Source: Sphingomonadales bacterium | GTDB lineage: Bacteria; Pseudomonadota; Alphaproteobacteria; Sphingomonadales; Sphingomonadaceae | Assembly (NCBI GenBank): GCA_004173185.1 | Contig: SEFZ01000008.1 | Location: 62,001-126,000, forward strand | Reading direction: 5' to 3' | DNA length: 64,000 nucleotides | Part shown: positions 9,827 through 18,856 of the stretch, in pieces | How positions within the stretch are numbered: position 1 is the stretch's first letter | How the letters are laid out: each line of letters opens with the position of its first letter | Translations under genes and position numbers: made by a program | Notes under the pieces: model-generated | Seen by the model: only the letters and a program-made list of their open reading frames with translations | Database searches by the model: none | Told to the model about the DNA's origin: nothing

Positions 9827-10426
9827 ATGACCCTGATCTCGGCGGCAGTCCTGCTCTTCTTTGTCATGGATGCGCTCGGCAACGTGCCGCTGTTCCTTTC
9901 GGCGCTTCGCCACGTCGATCCGGCCCGGCACCGGGCCATCATCGTTCGCGAAGTGCTGATCGCACTCGGCATCATGATCGTCTTTCTTTTCCTGGGCCAG
10001 TTCCTGCTCGACATGCTGCACGTGTCGTCGGCTGCCCTGACGGCGGCAGGCGGGTTCATTCTGTTGCTGATCGCAGTCCGGATGGTGTTTCCAACCAGCG
10101 AGCGCTCGCTGCGGGAAGAGGTGGAGGACGAGCCCTTCATCGTGCCGCTGGCGATCCCTTATACCGCGGGGCCATCGGTACTCGCCACCGAGCTGCTGCT
10201 AATGAGCCGGGAGCCCGATCGCTGGCTCACCTGGCTGGCCGCCGTCTTCCTCGCTTGGGCCGCCTCCGCGATCATCCTCTACTTCTCATCCGGCCTGCGC
10301 CGCTTGCTGGGCGAGCGCGGCCTGACCGCGCTTGAGCGGCTGATGGGCATGATCCTGGCCATTGTTGCCGTGGAGATGATGATGGCCGGCGTGGCTCAAT
10401 ATTTTCGCATGAATGCAGCCGGTTGA
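9827..10426 (+). CDS. MarC-family integral membrane protein
   Basis: The 199-residue protein has six hydrophobic segments and the MarC/UPF0056 signatures MDALGNVPLF near the N-terminus, GGFILLLIAVRMVFP at ~85 and PLAIPYTAGPS at ~105. MarC proteins are inner-membrane proteins; an early link to multiple antibiotic resistance was not upheld and their function is unknown. A 131-base gap separates it from mhpR. The next gene overlaps or abuts its stop, so the two are probably cotranscribed. Confidence 0.88.
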   Translation: MTLISAAVLLFFVMDALGNVPLFLSALRHVDPARHRAIIVREVLIALGIMIVFLFLGQFLLDMLHVSSAALTAAGGFILLLIAVRMVFPTSERSLREEVEDEPFIVPLAIPYTAGPSVLATELLLMSREPDRWLTWLAAVFLAWAASAIILYFSSGLRRLLGERGLTALERLMGMILAIVAVEMMMAGVAQYFRMNAAG

Positions 10427-11288
10427 GATGAACGACGCGACCCAGAGCCCCGCTTTGTTTATCGGGCATGGCAGCCCAATGAACGCGCTCGAGCGCAACG
10501 GCTTTACCGAAGCGTGGAGCCTGCTCGGAAAACAATTGCCGCGCCCGCGCGCGTTGCTGGTCGTCTCGGCGCATTGGTATTTCGGGGCGACCGCCGTCAC
10601 CGCGATGCCGCGTCCACGGACGATCCACGATTTCTACGGTTTCCCGCAGCCCTTGTTCGACTTCGACTATCCGGCACCCGGCGCCCCCGATCTGGCGCAG
10701 GAAGTGGCCGAAATGGTCAAGCCCGAATGGGTCGGGCTCGATCGGGATCAATGGGGACTGGATCATGGGACGTGGTCGGTCCTCACCCATCTATATCCCG
10801 AAGCCGATATTCCGGTCGTTCAGCTATCGATCAACGCGCTGCGCCCGCTGGAATATCATCTGGAACTGGGGGCCCGGCTGGCGCGGCTGCGCGACAGTGG
10901 GGTGATGATCGTCGCCAGCGGCAACGTGGTTCACAATTTGCGGCAGGTGCAGTGGAAACAGCCCAATGCGGCATTCGACTGGGCGGAGCGGTTTGACGAT
11001 GCCGTGGTGGCGCAGATGGCGGATGCCCCGGGGGATATTCTCAAGGTGCTCGAGCATCCCGATTATGATCAGGCGGTGCCGACCCCCGATCATTTCGTCC
11101 CCTTGCTCTATCTTGCGGGATTGGCCGCAGCGGACGATCGGCCCACCGAGCCGATCGTCCGGGGCTATTCGATGGGCTCGATCTCGATGACCTGCCACGC
11201 CCTTGGCACCTGTCCGCCCATTGCGGTCGAAGCAAAGGATGCCGCACAGCTTCCGGGCGGCATCCCCGCCGATCAGACCAACAGCTAG
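10413..11288 (+). CDS. LigB-type extradiol dioxygenase (4,5-DOPA dioxygenase/YgiD-like)
   Basis: The 291-residue protein (286 if the ATG at 10428 is used) matches the YgiD/4,5-DOPA extradiol dioxygenase family. Diagnostic segments are LFIGHGSPMNALE, SAHWYFG, TIHDFYGFPQPLF, DYPAPGAPDLA, WGLDHGTWSVL and ASGNVVHNL, which together contribute the metal-binding His residues. Such enzymes open catechols; the true substrate in bacteria is often unknown. The sequence is clearly different from mhpB, so it is not a duplicate of that step. The start overlaps or directly follows the marC stop (10424-10426). Confidence 0.88.
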   Translation: MQPVEMNDATQSPALFIGHGSPMNALERNGFTEAWSLLGKQLPRPRALLVVSAHWYFGATAVTAMPRPRTIHDFYGFPQPLFDFDYPAPGAPDLAQEVAEMVKPEWVGLDRDQWGLDHGTWSVLTHLYPEADIPVVQLSINALRPLEYHLELGARLARLRDSGVMIVASGNVVHNLRQVQWKQPNAAFDWAERFDDAVVAQMADAPGDILKVLEHPDYDQAVPTPDHFVPLLYLAGLAAADDRPTEPIVRGYSMGSISMTCHALGTCPPIAVEAKDAAQLPGGIPADQTNS

Positions 11289-11310
11289 TCTGAGGTCGCC
11301 CGGTCACGGG

Positions 11311-11871
11311 CTATTGCCCGGTGCGGCGTCCTTCCAGCGTCTTGACGACCATGTCATTGCCCTGTGCCCCTGCGACGGCCGCAGCCGATCGGCCGGACGC
11401 ATCGAGCGCTTCAGCATCGGCCCCGGCCTTCAACAGCATCTCGATCTGAGCGGTTCGCGCAAAGAGCGATGCCATCATCAGGGCAGTCTGGCCCGATTTG
11501 TTGCGGGCGTTGACGTCGCATTTCTCGGTGAGCAGGCGCGCCGCCAATGCGTCATTGCCCTTGAAGGCAACGCCCATCTGCGCCGTGTTGCGCTGCTTCG
11601 CATCGGGCTTACACGCGTCTGCGCCCGCTGCGATCAGAACCTCTACCGCTTCGGCCTGGCCATTATAGACCGCCAGGATCAGCGGGGTGAAGCCGCGCTC
11701 GTCATAGCCGTTTACGTCCGCGCCAGCCTTGATCAGCGCCGGGATCAGGTCGGTCCTGCCCAGCTTGGCCGCGTCGGACAGGAGCACCTGCCGCCGTTCT
11801 GGCGGCGGCAGGTCCTGCGAAGGCATCGGGGCTGTTGCCAGCCCCGATGCGATGATGAGTGAGAAGATCAC
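11311..11871 (-). CDS. Exported ankyrin-repeat protein paired with catalase
   Basis: The 186-residue protein begins with a short hydrophobic signal-like segment (MIFSLIIASGLATA) and continues with about four ankyrin repeats, recognisable from ALIKAGADVNGYDERGFTPL, VLIAAGADACKPD, LLTEKCDVNARNKSGQTALM and MLLKAGADAEALD. It overlaps the catalase gene by four bases (11868-11871), so the two are translationally coupled. The arrangement parallels the katB-ankB pair of Pseudomonas aeruginosa, where the ankyrin protein is needed for full catalase activity. A helper role for the exported catalase is inferred from that parallel. Confidence 0.88.
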   Translation of the reverse strand: MIFSLIIASGLATAPMPSQDLPPPERRQVLLSDAAKLGRTDLIPALIKAGADVNGYDERGFTPLILAVYNGQAEAVEVLIAAGADACKPDAKQRNTAQMGVAFKGNDALAARLLTEKCDVNARNKSGQTALMMASLFARTAQIEMLLKAGADAEALDASGRSAAAVAGAQGNDMVVKTLEGRRTGQ

Positions 11872-13517
11872 TCTTTGCCTGCGTACCGTGCGTCGACCGA
11901 AGCCGCATATTCAGAAATGGCGCGGTCAACCTCTGCCATCGGCACCTTGATCGCCTTGGCAATGCGGGTGCCCAGATCGCGATCCGCCTGCGTGAAATAG
12001 CTGGTCATGATCACCTTGGTGCGCATCGACGTGACGGCATTCAGGTCACCGGAAAGGTTCTTCACCAGATCCGTCTTGTCCGCAGCCGACAGGGCACGGT
12101 AGAATTTGCCTGCCTGATCGAACGGTTCGGTCTTGGAGATCGGCGCGGTCTGAACGATCGCATCGATCTTGTACGGCGTCGGCGCGAAGCTCGGGTCAAC
12201 CACGGCCTTGGTCCCGACCGACGGGAAGTAGTTCACTTCCTTGGTGTCCGTCGCGGCGTCCATCTGGCCGTCCTGATAGTTGTTCACCACCGGCACGCGC
12301 GGACGATTGACCGGCAGATCCATGACATTGGCGCCGATGCGATAACGCTGGGTGTCCGAGTAAGAGAACAAGCGACCCTGCAACATGCGATCGGGCGAAG
12401 GCTCGATGCCCGGCACCAGATTGGCGGGCGCGAACGCCGATTGCTCGGTGTAGCGGAAGAAGTTTTCCGGCACTTCGTTCAGCGTCATTTCGCCGATCTT
12501 GCGGAACGGCACGTCGAGCCACTCCTTGGTATCGTCGAACCCGTTATAGTTGAGCTTGCCGATTTCCTCTGCCGTCATGGTCTGAACCATCAGATCCCAG
12601 GTCGGGAAATTGCCACGCGTGATTTCGCCGTACAGATCGTCGGTCAGATAGTTGAACGGTGCCTTGTTGGCGGCATTACCATTCAGGCTCTTGACGCCCT
12701 GACGGCTGATCCAGCGGAACTTGGCGAACACGGTCTCGCCTTCATTGTCGACCAGCTTGAACGCGTGAACGCCATTGCCGTCCATCGTGCGATAGGAAGC
12801 CGGGGTGCCCAGGTTCGAATAGACATGCACCAGCATGTTGGTCGCCTCAGGGGTGTTCGAGAAGAATTCGAACGAGCGGCTCGGATCCTGCTTGTTGGTC
12901 ACCGGCGAAGGCTTGAGCGAGTGGATCATGTCCGGGAACTGGATCGCGTCGCGGATGAAGAAGATCGGCAGGTTGTTGCCTACCAGATCCCAATTGCCCT
13001 GATCGCTGTAGAATTTGACCGCAAAGCCGCGCGGATCGCGCAGACCCTCGGGCGAGCCCGCCGGGTGGATCACGGTGGAGAAGCGCACGAACACCGGCGT
13101 TTCCTTGCCAATCTGGCCGAAGAGCGACGCCTTGGTCACGTCCGAAAGGTCGGCGGTTGCGCGGAACACGCCCGCAGCGCCGGTGCCACGGGCGTGGACA
13201 ACACGCTCGGGCATACGCTCACGATCGAAGCGGGCCAGCTTTTCGATGAGAGTCACGTCTTCCAGCAGGACCGGGCCGTGATCGCCTGCGGTCAGCGAAT
13301 TGCGGTTCGAGCCAATGGGCGCGCCATTGTCGCGGGTCATCTGCTTGGGCGTGGTGCCTTCCTTGGCAATCAGTGAAGGTGTCGCAGGGCCGGCCAGCGG
13401 CGCGGCCACAGTCGTCATGCGCGATTCGACCTGCGTTTCGGCTGACGTCTGTGCCTGCGCAGTTACCGACGGCATCGTTGCTGCGGCGGCCAAAAGTATC
13501 CATTTACGAGGGCGCAT
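11868..13517 (-). CDS. Exported monofunctional heme catalase
   Basis: The 549-residue clade-type catalase carries a cleavable N-terminal signal (residues 1-~22, ending AQA), so it is probably periplasmic. It decomposes hydrogen peroxide. The distal His lies in ERVVHARGTGAAGVF, the distal Asn in LVGNNLPIFFIRD and the heme-ligand Tyr in RLFSYSDTQRYR. The C-terminal region of ~60 residues is normal for this clade (KatB-like). It is the first gene of a two-gene operon with the ankyrin protein; no regulator adjoins it and no convincing OxyR site was found in the 244 bases upstream. Confidence 0.95.
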   Translation of the reverse strand: MRPRKWILLAAAATMPSVTAQAQTSAETQVESRMTTVAAPLAGPATPSLIAKEGTTPKQMTRDNGAPIGSNRNSLTAGDHGPVLLEDVTLIEKLARFDRERMPERVVHARGTGAAGVFRATADLSDVTKASLFGQIGKETPVFVRFSTVIHPAGSPEGLRDPRGFAVKFYSDQGNWDLVGNNLPIFFIRDAIQFPDMIHSLKPSPVTNKQDPSRSFEFFSNTPEATNMLVHVYSNLGTPASYRTMDGNGVHAFKLVDNEGETVFAKFRWISRQGVKSLNGNAANKAPFNYLTDDLYGEITRGNFPTWDLMVQTMTAEEIGKLNYNGFDDTKEWLDVPFRKIGEMTLNEVPENFFRYTEQSAFAPANLVPGIEPSPDRMLQGRLFSYSDTQRYRIGANVMDLPVNRPRVPVVNNYQDGQMDAATDTKEVNYFPSVGTKAVVDPSFAPTPYKIDAIVQTAPISKTEPFDQAGKFYRALSAADKTDLVKNLSGDLNAVTSMRTKVIMTSYFTQADRDLGTRIAKAIKVPMAEVDRAISEYAASVDARYAGKE

Positions 13518-13761
13518 TTTGTTCTTTCCTGTCAGAATGTTCTAGTGCGTTTCACTTCGTCCTTTCATTCGGGCGTGGCAATTTGACATTCTTGGTCACA
13601 GTGATCGAGAGATATGCGCTTGCGGTTGCCGGTAAGGCAGACGATGCAACGCCGCTTCCGAGCGGCATCAAGCCGCTCAGACCAATGGTCAGTTTATCGC
13701 TTTTTGAGGTGGATCGGTGAGGCATTTTTTAACCGGTTGCATTTCCGCGTTCCGGGGATCG

Positions 13762-14631
13762 TCAGGCCTGAACGAGCGGCCTGAGCGCTTTGTCCCCATC
13801 TTCCAGCATCCGGCGGGCAATTTCTTCTTCACCCAGGATCACGCGATCCGCGCCACGTGACGCCAGATGCGCCGAACCGGAATCCAGATGGGCGCGGGCA
13901 AGAATGCGCAGATCGGGATTCTCACGTCGAGCCGCGGCGATAATCTCACCCGCCTCAAGCGCGCTCGGGATGGCAGCCAGCAGGCGCGTTGCCGACGTCA
14001 CGTTCGCAGTACGAAGCACGTAGGGGTCGGCCGCATTGCCCTGCACAACCGTCAGCCCCGATGCGCGCGCAGCCTCCGCACGTTCCAGATCGCCCTCGAT
14101 AACCACGAGCGGCGCGCGATCAGACAGCAAGGCAGTCGCAACATAGCTCCCGACGCGGCCATGGCCGACCAACACGGTGTGCCCGGTTTCGGTGACCACG
14201 ACCGGACAATCATCGCCGCTCTGGCCGCCTTTATCGCTCCCGCTCCACTTGGCCCCCAATGCGAATACGAAGGGATTGAGGAAGATCGAGACGATCGCGC
14301 CGGCGAGAACCAGGTCGCGCCCTTCGGTGGGCAGCAAATCGAGTTCGAGCCCGAGGTTCATCAGGATGAACGAGAACTCGCCGATCTGCGCAAGGCTGGC
14401 GGCAATCAACAGCGCCGCACGATGGGTTTTGCCAAAGGCGCGGACGATCGCATAAGCTGCGAGCGATTTGCCGACGACGATGATCAGCACGGTTGCGGCA
14501 ACATGCAGCGGTTCGCGCAGCAGGACAGCCGGATCGAACAACATGCCGACCGAGACGAAGAACAACACGGCGAACGCATCGCGCATCGGCAGTGAATCGT
14601 CCCCGGCCTGCTGGCTCAGCTCATCGTTCAC
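13762..14631 (-). pseudogene. 5'-truncated YbaL/KefB-type monovalent cation:proton antiporter
   Basis: The 289-codon frame corresponds only to the C-terminal half of a CPA2 antiporter with an NAD-binding TrkA-N domain. ELSQQAGDDSLPMRDAFAVLF, GKSLAAYAIVRAFGKTHR and SLAQIGEFSFIL match transmembrane segments from about residue 275 onward in the YbaL family, and HTVLVGHGRVGSYVA starts the RCK/TrkA-N domain. A TAG codon lies three codons before the GTG that opens the frame, and the next ~80 bases lead into an unrelated gene on the other strand. About 270 N-terminal residues, roughly half the membrane domain, are therefore missing from this locus. It is probably a deletion remnant, although a truncated protein could still be made. 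Confidence 0.8.
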
Positions 14632-14712
14632 TATTCCCTAGATGGTTTTCACTCCGGGCGTGCAGAATATTGCGCTATAATTTCGCAGGAACCTGTCGCC
14701 CCGTCGCCAGTT

Positions 14713-15537
14713 TTGCCCGGCATGGTCACCGCTGCATCCCCCCATCGAGAGCACTCAACCGTCGCGCGAGCGGCCCCGCTCGTGTTCGCGATATTGCAGA
14801 TTCTGGTTCCGATCCTGCCATCTTTGGGGTTCGGCCAGCCGATCGGCGACCAATCGGATAGCGTCAGGACGCTGATAACCCCGGCAGGCTGGGCCTTCTC
14901 GATCTGGGGCGCGCTATACACAGGCTCGCTGGTGTTCGCCGTATATCAGGCGCTGCCCGCCCAGCGCGACAACACCCTTCTCGCGCGCATCCGGTGGCCA
15001 GCAGCGGGCGCGTTCCTCGGTAACGCGGTCTGGGCATTATATACGCAAAGCTTCGGGCTCAGCGCGGTGTCCGCCGTGATCATCCTCTGCACGCTGATTT
15101 GCTTGCTGCGCATCGTGCGCGTTTTTGCCGCATGGGACATCCCTTTCTCGGCTGGCGAGCGGTGGTGCGCTTTCCTGCCGTTGAGTGCGCTGGCAAGCTG
15201 GCTGACGGTGGCATCGGTGGTGAACATTGCGGCTTCGCTGCGATATCACGGCGTTGAGGGCGGGAACCTGACCGCGATCATCAGCGCCAGCGTCGTGCTC
15301 GTGGCCGGCCTGATTGCCGCCGCAGCGCTGATCAGCGCGCGGGGCAATCTGCCATATGCGCTTGTTTTTCTATGGGCCTTGTCCGCGATTTACGCCGCCG
15401 GTGGTGCGCGCGCCGCGCCGGTTGCTGCTGCCGCGGGCATCGCCGCATTGCTTGTCATCGCGGGCGCCCTCATCGGCTGGCGACGCAGCGGTGCAGCGTC
15501 CGCCACAGTCCGGCGCGCCCCGAGCGCGAGCTACTGA
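14713..15537 (+). CDS. TspO/MBR-like tryptophan-rich membrane protein
   Basis: The 274-residue protein has about eight hydrophobic helices. The segment TPAGWAFSIWGALYTGSLVF (residues ~57-76) is the signature of TspO-related long-form proteins, and further Trp residues lie in LGNAVWALY and WLTVASVVNIAASL. Canonical TspO is ~160 residues with five helices and binds tetrapyrroles; this longer bacterial form has no settled role. The gene begins next to the truncated antiporter on the opposite strand and stands alone as a transcript, ending at a strong hairpin. Confidence 0.75.
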   Translation: MPGMVTAASPHREHSTVARAAPLVFAILQILVPILPSLGFGQPIGDQSDSVRTLITPAGWAFSIWGALYTGSLVFAVYQALPAQRDNTLLARIRWPAAGAFLGNAVWALYTQSFGLSAVSAVIILCTLICLLRIVRVFAAWDIPFSAGERWCAFLPLSALASWLTVASVVNIAASLRYHGVEGGNLTAIISASVVLVAGLIAAAALISARGNLPYALVFLWALSAIYAAGGARAAPVAAAAGIAALLVIAGALIGWRRSGAASATVRRAPSASY

Positions 15538-15611
15538 CCGAACCGCCGACTGCGCCGATCTGACCAGCGTGTTTGGCCAGTAGCTTCGACGAAGCGGCGC
15601 CCATCTGGATG

Positions 15612-15640
15612 CGGGTGGAGATGAACGCCATCTCCACCCG
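15612..15640. terminator. Bidirectional hairpin between convergent genes
   Basis: A perfect 12-bp stem (15612-15623 with 15629-15640) with a 5-base loop sits between the TspO-like gene (plus, ends 15537) and the amidohydrolase (minus, ends 15646). No long T-run follows on either strand, so termination efficiency is uncertain. Confidence 0.6.
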
Positions 15641-15645
15641 TCCAA

Positions 15646-17004
15646 TCAGCCATTCAGAATGTTCTTATAGACCTTCCCGTTCTTCATGATGACGGCAAGG
15701 TTGCGCTCATAATCCTTGATCAGGTCGATATCCTGCGTCGGATCGCCGTTTACCAGCAGCATGTCTGCCCATGCGCCCTTCTGGAGCACGCCGAGTTTCG
15801 CTTGCTTGTACGGGTTGCGCTCGCCGCTCAGGGCAAACAGCTCGCAATTGCCTGACGTGGCGATCTGAAGCGCGCCGGCATTGCCGAATACGCGGGCGAA
15901 GCGCGTCAGCAGCACCGGCTGGTTTTTCGTGCCTTCCGGCTGGAACAGCAGGTCGGTGCCGAATGCCACGCGCGTGCCGGTAGCCTTTGCCCAGGTCGCG
16001 ACGCGATCCCAGTGGCTGGTCGGTTCCGCCTTGGCGATCTGCTCGGGCGTCAATGGATTGTCGCCTGCCTGGAAAGGCTGGATGCTGAGCCATGCGCCTT
16101 TGTCCGCCATCAGCTTCAGGGTCGGCTGATCCGCCATGTGACCGTGTTCGATCGACAGCACGCCCGCATTGACCGCGCGCCGGATGCCCTCGACGGTATA
16201 GACATGTGCGCAGACGTAGGTGCCCCAATCCGTCGAGGCCTGCACGGCCGCGCGGATCTCGTCAGTCGTGTACTGCAGCGTGTCGATCGGATCGGAATCG
16301 GAGATCACGCCGCCGCCCAGCGCGAGCTTGACCTGGCTGGCCCCGCGCTTGAACTGCATGCGAACCGCAGCCTCTACTTCTGCTGCGCCGTTCGCGATCG
16401 TGAAGGCACCGATCTGCTCGAACCATGATGGCGTGCCGCCCAGCGATACGGGGCGATCATAAGCGGCGCCAAAATCGCCATGCCCGGAGGTTTGCGAGAT
16501 CAGTGCGCCGCTGGGATAGACGCGGGGGCCGGGGATCGCGCCTCTGTCGATCGCCAGTTTCAGGCCAAAGGTCGGCCCGCCGGTGTCGCGGATCGTGGTG
16601 AAACCGCGCATCAGCGTCCGCTCCGCCTCGGCGACTGCATTGGCATACATCAGGCCGGTATCCGCCGCCTGCATGTTCGCCATGGTGTTGGGCGCGAAGG
16701 TCATGTGCCAATGCGCGTCGGTCATTCCCGGCATCAGCACGCGGCCGGCGCCATCGATGACCTGTGTGCCCTCGGGCGGCGAGATCGCACCCGCTGCAAC
16801 CTCCGCAATCTTGTCGCCGATCACCAGCAGATTGGCGTTCCGCACGCGGCCGTCCACGCCATCGAACAGCCGGACGTTGTTGAAGAGGGTGGCGGGGGGC
16901 GCCTGCGTCTGATGGGCGCGAGCGACCGCCGGCACCGACACGGCACAGGCTGCGGAGGCGATAAAGGTACGGCGCGAAAGAGCGGGGGTTTTCGGAGTCA
17001 GCAC
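15646..17004 (-). CDS. Exported metal-dependent amidohydrolase (Tat signal)
   Basis: The 452-residue protein is an amidohydrolase-superfamily TIM-barrel enzyme of the imidazolonepropionase/prolidase-like group. A twin-arginine motif, SRRTFIASAA, opens the protein and is followed by a hydrophobic stretch ending ARA, so export is likely. The metal-binding DAHWHMTF lies in strand 1 (usual form HxH), with VCAHVYT and IEHGHMADQP providing further His ligands and FGTDLLF the catalytic Asp. GTG 17004 is chosen because AGGAGAG stands 6-7 bases upstream; an ATG-initiated extension to 17046 lacks such a site. The substrate is unknown; members hydrolyse cyclic amides, dipeptides or lactones. It lies 3' of a second exported amidohydrolase. 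Confidence 0.85.
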   Translation of the reverse strand: MLTPKTPALSRRTFIASAACAVSVPAVARAHQTQAPPATLFNNVRLFDGVDGRVRNANLLVIGDKIAEVAAGAISPPEGTQVIDGAGRVLMPGMTDAHWHMTFAPNTMANMQAADTGLMYANAVAEAERTLMRGFTTIRDTGGPTFGLKLAIDRGAIPGPRVYPSGALISQTSGHGDFGAAYDRPVSLGGTPSWFEQIGAFTIANGAAEVEAAVRMQFKRGASQVKLALGGGVISDSDPIDTLQYTTDEIRAAVQASTDWGTYVCAHVYTVEGIRRAVNAGVLSIEHGHMADQPTLKLMADKGAWLSIQPFQAGDNPLTPEQIAKAEPTSHWDRVATWAKATGTRVAFGTDLLFQPEGTKNQPVLLTRFARVFGNAGALQIATSGNCELFALSGERNPYKQAKLGVLQKGAWADMLLVNGDPTQDIDLIKDYERNLAVIMKNGKVYKNILNG

Positions 17005-17173
17005 GACGGTCTCTCCTCGGTCGAGTTTTTCCAGCAACATCTGCATGTTGCCCGACTGCGCCGGCCTTCAGGAGCATGGTCGACGACTCCCGAAAACGCG
17101 GCGACGACATGTTTGGGTAAGCCTGATTTAGGCATTTGCATATCTGCTTCTATTGGAAATCACGCGCTTCGGA

Positions 17174-18856
17174 TCAGGCAGTGAAACGGTCTTCGCCGCC
17201 GACGACGGTACGGACGACGCCGATCTTGTCGATTTTGGACGGATCGACCGCAAGCAGGTCCTCGCTCAGCACCACAAAATCCGCGAGTTTGCCCGGCACG
17301 ATCGAGCCAAGTCGTTCTTCCTGGAAGCCGGCATAGGCATTGGCGCGGGTATAGGCCGTGAGCGCCTCGGCGACGCTGATCTTCTGTTCCGGCACGAAGC
17401 CGTTAGGATTCTTGCCATCGGTGGTCTGGCGCAGCACGGCGGCGTGGATGCCGACCAGCGGATCGAGCGGCGCGACCGGCCAGTCCGAACCCAGGGTCAC
17501 GCAAGCCTTGGCATCCAGCAGCGAGCGTAAGGCCCAGCTCAGATGCAGGCGTTCCGGGCCGAGCGGTCCGGCGGCCCAGCGGCCATCGTCGATCGCATGA
17601 TAAGGCTGCATCGAAGCGATGACGCCCTGTTTGGCGAAGCGCGGAACCTCGTCCTCGGCAAGATGCTGGACATGCTCGATGCGGAAGCGGCGATCGCGCG
17701 CGCCGTTCTTGCGGGCGACCTCGGCATAAATGTCCAGAACGCGCCCGATCGCCTGATCGCCAATCGCATGACAGGCGACTTGGAGGCCGGCGCTGTCCGC
17801 ACCCGCAACCCATTCCTGGACCTTCTCGAACGCATGGATCGCGATCCCGTGATTCTGGGGCTCGTTCGCATAGCCGTGACGCATCAGCGCGGTGCGCGAT
17901 CCGAGTGCGCCGTCGGTCAGCACCTTGGTGCCGCCCCAGCGCAGCCAGTCATCGCCGCGGCCCTCTTGCTTTATGATCGCCGCGAGCTTCGCCCAATCCT
18001 CCAGCGGCACCATCGAATAGAAGCGCATGTTGCGGTCGCCCGCCTGATGCAAACGGCGCATCGCATGGAAGGTCTGCCAATCGAGATCGGTGCCGTGCGC
18101 CTGGGTGACTCCGCGCGACAGGCCCTTCTTGATGCCCAGACGGATCGCAGCGTCGATCTCGGCGTGCGATGCAGGCGGGATCAGCCGCCGCACGAGATCC
18201 TGGGCGTTGTCGCGCAGGATGCCGGTGGGCTCGCCCTTGGCATCCCGAACGATCACGCCACCGGCCGGATCGGGCGTGTTGCGATCGATCCCGGCAAGGC
18301 GGAGCGCCAGCGAGTTGGCGAAAATCTGGTGACCGTCGGTGCGCGTGAGCGCGATCGGCACGTCGGCCGTATGCGCATCGACCCATGCCGCGGTCGGCAA
18401 TTCTCCACCCCAGCGCTCGGCATCCCATCCGAACGCTTGCAGCCATGCGCCCTTGGGCAAAGCGCGGGCACCGGCGGCGATCATGTCGATAAACTGCCTG
18501 GGGGTCGCCGCTTCCAGAAGCGGGATGCGCACCAGCATCAGCGAGCCTTCGGTGAAGTGCGTGTGGTTATCCATGAAGCCCGGGACGACATGCGCGCCGG
18601 CGAGATCCACGACCCGCGTTCCGGGTACCATCAGCGCGCGCACCGCCGATGCGCCAACCGCCGCGATACGACCGCCGGAAATGCCGATGGCGTCAGTATA
18701 GGGAGCGCGCTTTTCGCCCCTCCAGATGCGACCATTGAGATAGGCTGAATCGAGCGTGCCGCGCGTGAGCAGGCCCGATGCCATGCTCGCCTGAAACGGG
18801 GTGATCGCCCAGGTGCACAGCGCACCGCCGATGATTGCTCTGCGGGTTGTCTTCAC
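17174..18856 (-). CDS. Exported YtcJ-like amidohydrolase
   Basis: The 560-residue protein belongs to the amidohydrolase_3 (YtcJ/N-substituted formamide deformylase-like) group. A signal sequence with a TRR pair occupies residues 1-~27. The metal motif is MDNHTHFTEG, with later ligands in VACHAIGDQAIGRVLD and RIEHVQHL, and the catalytic Asp in LGSDWPVAPLDP. Length and motif order are typical of the family. A 169-base gap separates it from the next amidohydrolase on the same strand, and it diverges from the TonB-dependent receptor at 19406. Real substrates of the family are mostly unknown; a role in removing N-acyl or formamide groups is only a family-level guess. Confidence 0.85.
   Translation of the reverse strand: MKTTRRAIIGGALCTWAITPFQASMASGLLTRGTLDSAYLNGRIWRGEKRAPYTDAIGISGGRIAAVGASAVRALMVPGTRVVDLAGAHVVPGFMDNHTHFTEGSLMLVRIPLLEAATPRQFIDMIAAGARALPKGAWLQAFGWDAERWGGELPTAAWVDAHTADVPIALTRTDGHQIFANSLALRLAGIDRNTPDPAGGVIVRDAKGEPTGILRDNAQDLVRRLIPPASHAEIDAAIRLGIKKGLSRGVTQAHGTDLDWQTFHAMRRLHQAGDRNMRFYSMVPLEDWAKLAAIIKQEGRGDDWLRWGGTKVLTDGALGSRTALMRHGYANEPQNHGIAIHAFEKVQEWVAGADSAGLQVACHAIGDQAIGRVLDIYAEVARKNGARDRRFRIEHVQHLAEDEVPRFAKQGVIASMQPYHAIDDGRWAAGPLGPERLHLSWALRSLLDAKACVTLGSDWPVAPLDPLVGIHAAVLRQTTDGKNPNGFVPEQKISVAEALTAYTRANAYAGFQEERLGSIVPGKLADFVVLSEDLLAVDPSKIDKIGVVRTVVGGEDRFTA

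Noticed and set aside
10413..11288. YgiD-like dioxygenase as a second mhpB
   Set aside because: Motifs are those of the DOPA dioxygenase branch and the gene pairs with marC on the other strand, outside the mhp operon.
11298..11311. GC-rich short repeat between the YgiD-like and ankyrin genes as a terminator
   Set aside because: The stem is only 5 bp, has no T-run and reaches into the ankyrin gene end.
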